64,000 nucleotides of DNA from Microstegium vimineum (Eukaryota; Streptophyta; Magnoliopsida; Poales; Poaceae), in the NCBI GenBank assembly GCA_022036555.1, contig CM039140.1, forward strand, positions 248,001 through 312,000. Direction: 5' to 3'. The notes under the pieces are model-generated. The model was not told the origin of the DNA. It was given only the letters and a program-made list of their open reading frames with translations, and did no database searches. The first letter of the stretch is position 1; every line of letters begins with the position of its first letter. A program made the position numbers and the translations under genes. Below, piece after piece: positions 57,096 through 64,000 of this stretch.

Positions 57096-57872
57096 GCGCG
57101 CGTCTGTTTGGATGGAACTCTGAGTCGCGGAGCACGAGGAGCGGAGCGGCACCACACACACGCACAGGCATCCCTACTCCCTAGGGCTAGCGGTTGATGG
57201 GGCGAGGGAGGGAGAGACAGATAGGATGGCCTGCCTGGCCTTCGGATCTCGCTGCAAGAAGGTCACGTGGAGTTCTTGCCCGACGAGGCGCCATCGTCAG
57301 TGGGAAGATTCGGCTTCCATTCGGGTTGTACCCAGACCGGTTGTATGCGCTGGGAGCTCGGGGGCAGCACGCGAGAAAGCGTCGGCGTTGGCCGGTGGGC
57401 ACTGGGCTGGGCCGCTGGGCCTGACCAAATAGCGGGTTATGCCACGTAGGCCCACGTAGGCCTTTTTTCGCATTACAATATCCCATGCGGGGGGGAAAGG
57501 AAAATAGAGTAGAATCCTGCCCAACCGAGCATCTCCAAGAGATTTTTTAAAAAAATATTAGTCAAATTTAATAATTTAGTTATTCTCTAAAATAGATAAT
57601 ACTAGATTACCCCAACCGACTTTGTAAAATAAAGAGTCTAAATAGCTAATAAGATAGACTATTCAAAGATAGAGAGCAGATGAGGTGAAATGAAGATCTA
57701 CTAAATTTGGATAGTTATTTACAAATTCTGTTGGAGACGTTTTTATTTTTATAATAATCAAATTTACATTTAAAAAATAATTTAGCTAATCTATTAGAAA
57801 TGTTCTTAGTCAAGCCGAAGTGCCGAACTACAACTACCCATATTCTAAAGTCCGATTGAATACAGCACTTCA
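57096..57872. other. 5' flank of gene C and a probable MITE
   Basis: 57,190-57,500 is GC-rich with no supported gene. From about 57,530 (GAGCATCTCCAAGAG) to about 57,745 (CTGTTGGAGACG) the opposing motifs suggest an AT-rich MITE of the CATCTCCAA type common near grass genes. Confidence 0.4.
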
Positions 57873-58155
57873 GGTGCTGTTTGGTTGAAGAAATGGTAAG
57901 GTAATGTAAATGGGAATGTAATCAGATCACGACCTACCAGTTGCATACATAGCATGAGATTACGTATTTTGTTTGGTTCGAACCAACCATTCGAGAAGGG
58001 AGAGGAGTACCATACTGCATGGAATACAGCTGGTGTGCGATTCCGTGTGATCTGATTTTCAGGGCCTACGTCGTCAATGTGTTTTTTTAGCCGGCCGGAT
58101 TGGACTGTGCTGTTAATCAGATCACGGTGCTAAACACACCAAACCAACACAGCAC
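57873..58155. mobile_element. MITE at the 3' end of DUF642 D
   Basis: Termini GGTGCTGTTTGGTT and CCAACACAGCACC (imperfect), 283 bp, related to 36,786-37,054. It ends 25 bp past the stop codon of gene D, so it supplies most of that gene's 3' untranslated region. No clear target duplication. Confidence 0.65.
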
Positions 58156-58180
58156 CCAGCAGCATAGTCTAGTCGTATTA

Positions 58181-59651
58181 TCAAAGAAGCAACCGGCGAG
58201 CAGCATGGCCGTGCAAGCCGACGAGCGAGACATCGTCGAGGACGGGCCCACAGAGCGTCCCGTCCTTCTTCGTGGTGTAGGCCATACTGACGAACGCCAC
58301 CGGCGTCCGGTTCGCGACCGCCGTGAAGTCGAGCACGCCGCGCTTGTGCGCGCCCTTGTTGCCCTGCTGCGACTCGTGCGGCACCGTCACGCTACCGCTC
58401 CCCGCGTAGGCCCGCACGGACAACGAGCCCGCGCACCCGTCCCCGGCGTCTCCGGTGGAGAACTCGAGCCGGTACGGCTGCCCGACCACGGTGGCCACGT
58501 CCTGCGCCAGCGCGGTCTCCACGCCGGACAGCAGCTCCACGGCGCGCGCACCGTGCGGCACGGCGTAGTGCGCCGCGTCCAGGTACTTGACCGACTTGGT
58601 CGTCGACAGGACCATCCATGGAGACAGCGGCGAGTAGTCGTCCTCGTCCAATGGCGGCACCAGCACCCCCCACTGCACGTCGGGGAAGATGTACGGACCC
58701 TCCTCGAAGTCCCCGTTCCGGAGCATGTTATCTGCAGGGCATAGGGCGCCATATATATTTTCGGGCAACATTTCGTTTCGTTGAGCAATAATGAACAACT
58801 GAACATCATGCTAGAATCTTTTACTTTTGGTGAGCACAGGAGGCTGGAGAGTCTTGATGGCAAACGCGTCGAGGAGGGGGCCGCAGGCCGGGTCATCAGT
58901 GACGCCGGGGTTGTGGACGATGAGCGTCACGGCGCTGCGCCTAGCCATGAAGGCCCAGGAGTAGGAGTCCCAGCCACTGCTCGTGTAGACGGTCTGGACG
59001 GGGAGCACGTCGGAGTCGGGGGCCACCGTCACGTTGAGCTCCTCGGCCTGGGCGCAGGTCCGCGCCGCGCTGAAGGTGACGGAGTAGCGCGTGCCCCGCG
59101 TCACGGCGAGCCGCTGCCGGATGGAGGCCTCGTTTCCAAGACGCACGGCGTGGGCGCCCTCCGGCACCGGCAGGATCATGTCCCCCTGCTTCTGACCCGG
59201 CCCGATGTACTCCACGAACCCGGAGATCTCCCAGCGCGGGATCGCGTAGCGCCCCGTCACCCGCGTGCCGTTCAGCTGCGATTTCGCCGGCGCCTCCTCG
59301 AAGTTGCCATTCGGCAGCAGGCCTGTAAGTGCAGAGCAGCAAAGGAGCAGCATAGTTGTTCAGAACTCATTCGAGTGTGACACAGTGTCACAGCACGAGA
59401 CGGCCGGGGGCGTCACGTGCCTGCCATGAGCAAAACTGGCATCGTCGGCAGAGAAATGTTTGATCACACCACACTTATGAGACACCCTATTTGTTTATCA
59501 GAAACTGAAAAGAAGTTAGCGGAATAAATACTAGCATATTTTCCAAGGTCTCACCGTCCGGGATGGCCGAAGCTGCTCGGGCAACCAAGGCAACGAGCAA
59601 GAACAGCGCACCGTGGGGAGCGTTCTGCACCATATCCCTCTGCCCTCTCAT
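58181..59651 (-). CDS. DUF642 gene D, three exons, intact (381 residues)
   Basis: Exons: 59,651-59,555, 59,322-58,825 and 58,731-58,181 (97+498+551 bp = 382 codons including the stop), GT-AG introns of 232 and 93 bp, phase kept. I chose ATG 59,651 (MRGQRDMVQNAPHGALFLLVALVARAASA), which gives a normal signal peptide; an upstream in-frame Met at 59,678 would lie closer to the LTR. The halves follow the family pattern: GLLPNGNFEEAPAKSQLNGTRVTGRYAIPRWEISGFVEYIGPGQKQ, and NMLRNGDFEEGPYIFPDVQWGVLVPP ... DGTLCGPVLDDVSLVGLHGHAARRLLL. Secreted cell-wall protein by family. The copia LTR directly upstream replaces the native promoter region. Confidence 0.93.
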
Positions 59652-59686
59652 CAGGAGCTCTCTTCTCCGGCGGAACAAGCTAGTGC

Positions 59687-59866
59687 TGTCGACACTCGTT
59701 TCTCATTGGATTGGATGGAAGTGAAATGTGGGAATGATTGATTGTATATCATCTCAAGTGAACGTCGTATATATATATAGACCGGGGTGACATCCATGTC
59801 AACCACACGGACGTATATCAAGGAGACTACTATAATTACACATACTATAATTACAATAGTCTAACA
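59687..59866 (-). repeat. copia 3' LTR (180 bp), 36 bp from the ATG of DUF642 D
   Basis: On the minus strand it starts TGTTAGACTATTG after a purine-rich GCGAGAGAG stretch and ends GTGTCGACA. TG...CA ends and the upstream polypurine tract support the call. The other LTR is outside the window, so the inner end is not confirmed by comparison. Confidence 0.7.
59768..59779 (-). promoter_or_regulatory. copia LTR TATA box, candidate promoter of DUF642 D
   Basis: A TATATATATATA tract lies within the LTR, 117 bp before the ATG at 59,651 and in the same direction. A start about 30 bp on, near 59,738, would give a leader of roughly 87 nt. Confidence 0.5.
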
Positions 59867-59878
59867 CTCTCTCGCAGT

Positions 59879-62800
59879 CTAATCGAGAGCATCGCTAACG
59901 GTCAGGCTGGATCGAAACTCCTGAAACAATGAGTTGGGAAGGCCCTTGGTGAAGACGTTGGCATACTGCGATGTCGTAGGAACATGAAGTACTCGAACAT
60001 GACCGAGGGCAACCTTCTCTCGAACAAAATGGAAATCGATCTCAACATGCTTCCGGCTGCACTGGATTGCTGGAGAGATATACGGCACTGACGTTGTCAC
60101 AATATACCAGGGTGGCACGGCGAGGTGGGTGGCGAAGCTCAAGGAGTAACTGACGTAACCAAGTAGCTTCGGCAACACCGTTCGCCACAGCACGGTATTC
60201 GGCCTCAGCGATGGACCGGGATACTGTGTGCTGGCGCTTGGAAGACCATGACATCAGGTTGTCTCCGAGGAACACTGCATAGCCAGAGGTCGACCGGCGA
60301 GTATCGGGACATCCAGCCCAGTCGGCATCCGTGTAGACAACAAGCTCCGTAGGGGAAGACCGACGCATGGTCAGTCCAAGTGACATAGTGCCCTGTAGGT
60401 ACCGCAAGATGCGCTTGAGAGCTGCAAGGTGTGGCTTTCGAGGATCATGCATATAGAGACAAATCTGCTGAACAGCGAAGGCAATGTCTAGACGGGTGAA
60501 AGTCAGATACTGTAGAGCACCTGCCAGGCTGCGATACTGAGTAGCGTCACCAACAGGAGGTCCATCTGTAGATAATTTGGAGTGGAGATCAACAGGCGTG
60601 CTGCATGGTTTGCACGCACTCATCCCGGCGCGCTCCAAAATATCCTGAGTGTACTTCCGTTGGGAGAGAAACAGACCATCTGCAGAGCGTGTCACAGAAA
60701 TACCCAAAAAATGATGTAGCTGATCCATGTCCGTCATAGCAAACTCACGCTGAAGAGCCCCAATAACATGGCGAAGGAACTCGGCAGACGAGACAGTGAG
60801 GACGATATCATCCACATAAAGCAACAAATAGACAGTGTCTAACCCTCGACGATAAATAAATAGCGAACTGTCCGACTTGGTTTTAACAAATCCAATGGAA
60901 AAGAGATATGAAGCGAACCTGTGATGCCAAGCAGGAGGAGCCTGCTTCAAGCCATACAAAGACTTGTTGAGACGACAAACCATGTCCGGACGGGAGGAAT
61001 CCACAAAACCAAAGGGTTGAACGCAGTACACTGTCTCGGTGAGAGTCCCATGTACGAATGCATTCTTCACATCTAACTGATGGATGGGCCAATTCTGAGA
61101 GAGAGCTAGAGAGAGAATAACCCGAATTGTCGCTGGCTTGACAACCGGACTGAAAGTCTCATCATAATCCAGACCAGGGCGCTGGGTGAAACCTCGAAAG
61201 ACCCAACATGCCTTGTAGCGATCAAGAGACCCATCTGCGTGCAGTTTGTGCCGAAAAATCCACTTGGCAGTAACAAGATTGACGCCGAGAGGGCGTGGTA
61301 CCAGGCTCCAGGTATCATTGGCGATCAGCGCATCAAACTCAGCTTGCATAGCGGAGCGCCAATTAGGATCGGACAGGGCATCACGAACGGAACGTGGCAG
61401 AGGCGACATGGGCACAGCGTGGAGGTTGAGCCGATCCACGGGCTGTGCTATGCCGGCCTTGCCGCGGGTGCGCATGGAGTGCGCGTTGTCGACGAGGGTG
61501 ATGGAGATCGGCCTGGTGGCGAGCGTCCGTCCGGTGGCCGCGGCGCTAATGGCAGCAGCCTGTGTACGAGACACAGGGGCAGCAGCGCCGGCCTGGGACG
61601 TGGTCGGCGAGGTGGCGCTGCTGGTGGCAGCGCCGGTGGTCGTCGCGGGAGAGCTGGGCGCCCCTTGTCCAGCACGCGGCGTTGGAGACCGCGGCCCGAC
61701 GCTCAACGGCGCAGGAGGTGGCGTCGGTGGCTCAGGTGCCCCATGAGGGTCGGGAGGAGTACCTGCATGCACAATCCTTGCTCCAAGAATAGGAGCGGTG
61801 AGGTCACTGTCATCAAGAAGAAAGTCCAAGGCTGAGGACGCCATTGGTGAGGTAGACATGTCGGCGAAAGGAAAGAAAGATTCATAAAAAACGACATGTC
61901 TGGAGGTGATGATGCGATTCGACCCGAGCTCGAGACACCGATAGCCTTTGTGTTCCGAGGAGTAGCCAAGAAAGACACATCGGGATGAGCGGGGTGCAAG
62001 TTTGTGGGGTGCTGTGGAAGACATGTTGGGGTAACAGGCACAACCAAAAACCTTGAGATGCTCATAGGATGGTTGGGTCGAATGCAAGTGGTAGTAGGGA
62101 GTGGAGGAGGCGAGGGTTTTGGTGGGGAGCCGGTTGACGAGGTATGAGGCGGTGTGAAGTGCCTCAACCCAGTAGACCGGAGGGAGACTCGCCTGAAATA
62201 AGAGAGAGCACAAAATATTATTAAGAGTGCGAATGGAACGTTCGGCTTTGCCATTTTTGTGGGATGTGTAGGGGCACGACATGCGAAGGGTGACACCGTG
62301 GGAGAGAAAAAACGTGCGGGCTAGGGAATTGTTGAACTCCCGGCCGTTGTCGCACTGGACGCTCTTGATGGCTGTGTCAAATTGTGTGCGAGCATAGGCA
62401 AAAAAAAAATAGCAAGGGTAGGAAAAGTGTCGGATTTTAGGCGAAGCGGAAAAGTCCAAATGTAGTGTGAGCAATCATCTAAAATAACAAGATAATATTT
62501 GTAGCCTGACACACTAACAATAGGAGATGTCCAGAGATCACAGTGTATTAAATCAAAATTATTTGTAGCTTGAGAACTGGATAAACCGAAAGGAAGACGA
62601 GTGTGATGTCCGAGCTGACAAGCATGAGACAAATGATGAAGATCATCTTTATTACACGAGATGACACTGGACCTAATAAGTTTGGACAAAGCTTCACGTC
62701 CAAGATGACCAAGACGACGATGCCAAATCGAAGTGGGGGCAGCGAGGAGTGCAGAGGTGCTGGTGGCTTGTGGAAAGAACAGGTAGAGGTCGCCAGAGCT

Positions 62801-63919
62801 ATTGCACCTGGCGATCACGTTCCTGGTTTGCAAATCCTTCACAGAAAGACCAAACGGATCAAACTCAATGGAACAGTTATTGTCGGTGGTAAAGCGACAA
62901 ATGGAAATTAGGTTCTTAATAATATGTGGGGAGACCAAAACATTATTAAGAACTAAATTCCGATGCGGAAAAGAAAAAGTATGTGATCCGATGGCAGTGA
63001 CAAGAAGTAAGGCACCATTACCCACAATGATAGATGAAGGTGTACATGAATTTGGGAGGGAAATGGTAGAAATTTTACCAGCATCCGCAGTCATGTGCGA
63101 GCCGGCACCAGAGTCGGCGCACCACTCTGATGGTGCCGGTGGAGTGAGTGTCATGGTGTTGAAGTTCTGCACTAGGGAATCTTGGTTCCATGCGCCTCCA
63201 TGTGCGGGGTTCCAGGGTGCCGGCTGTGACACTTGGTAGGCCGGCGAGGGCCCCTGGAACGCTGGCGCTGCTCCCCCGTAGACGTACGGTGAAGGCGGAG
63301 CGGTGTAGCCGGAGCCATAGGCGCCACCGCTCGGGACGCCGCTGAAGGAGACGTCGTAGCCGTACTGCGGGACGGCGGTGAACGCTGGTGGCGCCGATGG
63401 AGGACGCCCGTAGGGCCACATCTGGAGAGTGCCGGCCCAGGGGTGTGCAAATGACGGGTGCACACCCGGGGATGCATGGCTGAAGCCGGGAGGGGCGCCA
63501 GCAGCAGGGTGCTGCTGCTGCTGACCGCCACGTCCGCCGCGGCCGTGACGTCGGCCGGAACGCTGGCCACCAGTGGGTGCTCCCTGCTGTCCACCAGAGG
63601 GCGCACCGTGGGGGCGCGCAGGAGGAGTGGGCGCCCCATAGCGCGGCGCGGCAGGGCCACTGGTGTTTGCCGCCGGGCGTGGTGCGACGACAAGTGCGGC
63701 GGGAGGCGAGGGCGGCCTCTTGTCGATCTCCATCTCCTCCAGGAGGAGGTGCGTCCGAGCCTCTGTGAAGGTCGGGAACGGGCGATGCATCTTGAGAATG
63801 GACACCATGTGGCGGAACTTGCCGCTCAAGCCACGGAGAAGGGTGAGCACCATTTGACGATTACGATGGGGTCGCCGAACTCTGCAAGTGACGCAGTCAT
63901 GGACTCGAGACGACGACAA
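59879..63919 (-). pseudogene. copia gag-pol polyprotein, three or more frame changes
   Basis: Gag core (NRQMVLTLLRGLSGKFRHMVSILK), a Gly/Pro/Gln-rich linker, protease CADSGAGSHMT (about 63,110), the HHCC pre-integrase finger WHRRLGHLGREAL...CQLGHHTRLPF, and integrase with Asp-Asp-Glu in VILDDCSHYIW, QCDNGREF and SHKNGKAERS. Then reverse transcriptase WIFRHKLHADGSLDRYKACWV, FVHGTLTETVY, LLLYVDDIVLT and RNase H YTDADWAGC, IAEAEYRAV, VYCDNVSAVYL. The catalytic residues are all retained. Breaks: near 63,870 in gag, at the A-run 62,401-62,410 within integrase, and near 60,055 before KHVEIDFHFVREKV. The last piece ends at 59,879. Confidence 0.9.
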
Positions 63920-64000
63920 TAATCTGTGATCGTCAGGGAGTCTTGGCGGAAGTTGCGGAATTGCGTCTCGAGGAGGAGGGCGCGGGATTCCCGCTGACCG

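Larger units (their letters stand above)
59687..64000 (-). mobile_element. Ty1/copia retrotransposon, 5' end beyond the window
   Basis: Minus-strand order gag, protease, integrase, reverse transcriptase, RNase H (the copia order), then a short 3' LTR at 59,687-59,866. The 5' LTR and primer site lie to the right of the window. The short LTR and the motifs suggest an Ale/Retrofit-type element, but this is inference. Confidence 0.92.

Overview
The window is nuclear DNA from a flowering plant, almost certainly a grass. The genes have introns, the host families are plant-specific (DUF642 cell-wall proteins, a PIP-type secreted peptide, a ROS1/DEMETER-like DNA demethylase), and Tourist-, Stowaway- and foldback-type MITEs sit among layered gypsy, copia, L1-type LINE, Mutator-like and hAT elements. 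No CRISPR, phage or bacterial operon signal was seen. All work was by reading; no alignments or searches were run.

Layout. 1-13,501: a minus-strand Ty3/gypsy element of Tat-like layout, running off the left edge, with a spliced antisense gene (1,048-5,557, plus strand) converging on pol. 13,502-18,790: most of a Mutator-like element with a minus-strand transposase and a convergent plus-strand GRF-finger-like gene; its left end is missing where the gypsy LTR abuts. 19,812-24,010: exons of a decayed ROS1/DME-type DNA glycosylase gene, broken by a MITE, a 121-bp tandem duplication, a solo LTR and a ~3-kb inverted repeat (21,786-24,784) that contains its N-terminal exon in both orientations. 25,186-30,556: MITEs, a foldback element, a 1.9-kb solo LTR with a perfect target duplication, and a second Mutator-family terminal fragment. 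31,856-32,338 and 33,827-34,048: two intact small host genes. 37,515-59,651: a tandem array of four minus-strand DUF642 genes: A (pseudogene, split by a 6.7-kb LINE), B (pseudogene, two frameshifts), C and D (both intact by their splice models). A 4.75-kb hAT element lies between A and B. 59,687-64,000: a minus-strand copia element whose 3' LTR ends 36 bp before the ATG of gene D, in the same orientation.

Working genes appear to be DUF642 C and D, the 160-residue gene at 32 kb and the 73-residue secreted peptide gene at 33.8 kb. All recognised transposon genes carry stops, frameshifts or changed catalytic residues. The feature most likely to be biologically active in an unexpected way is the long inverted repeat carrying demethylase sequence, a plausible natural hairpin RNA locus. 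Next are the copia LTR placed as a promoter of DUF642 D, and the intron-containing antisense gene of the gypsy element.
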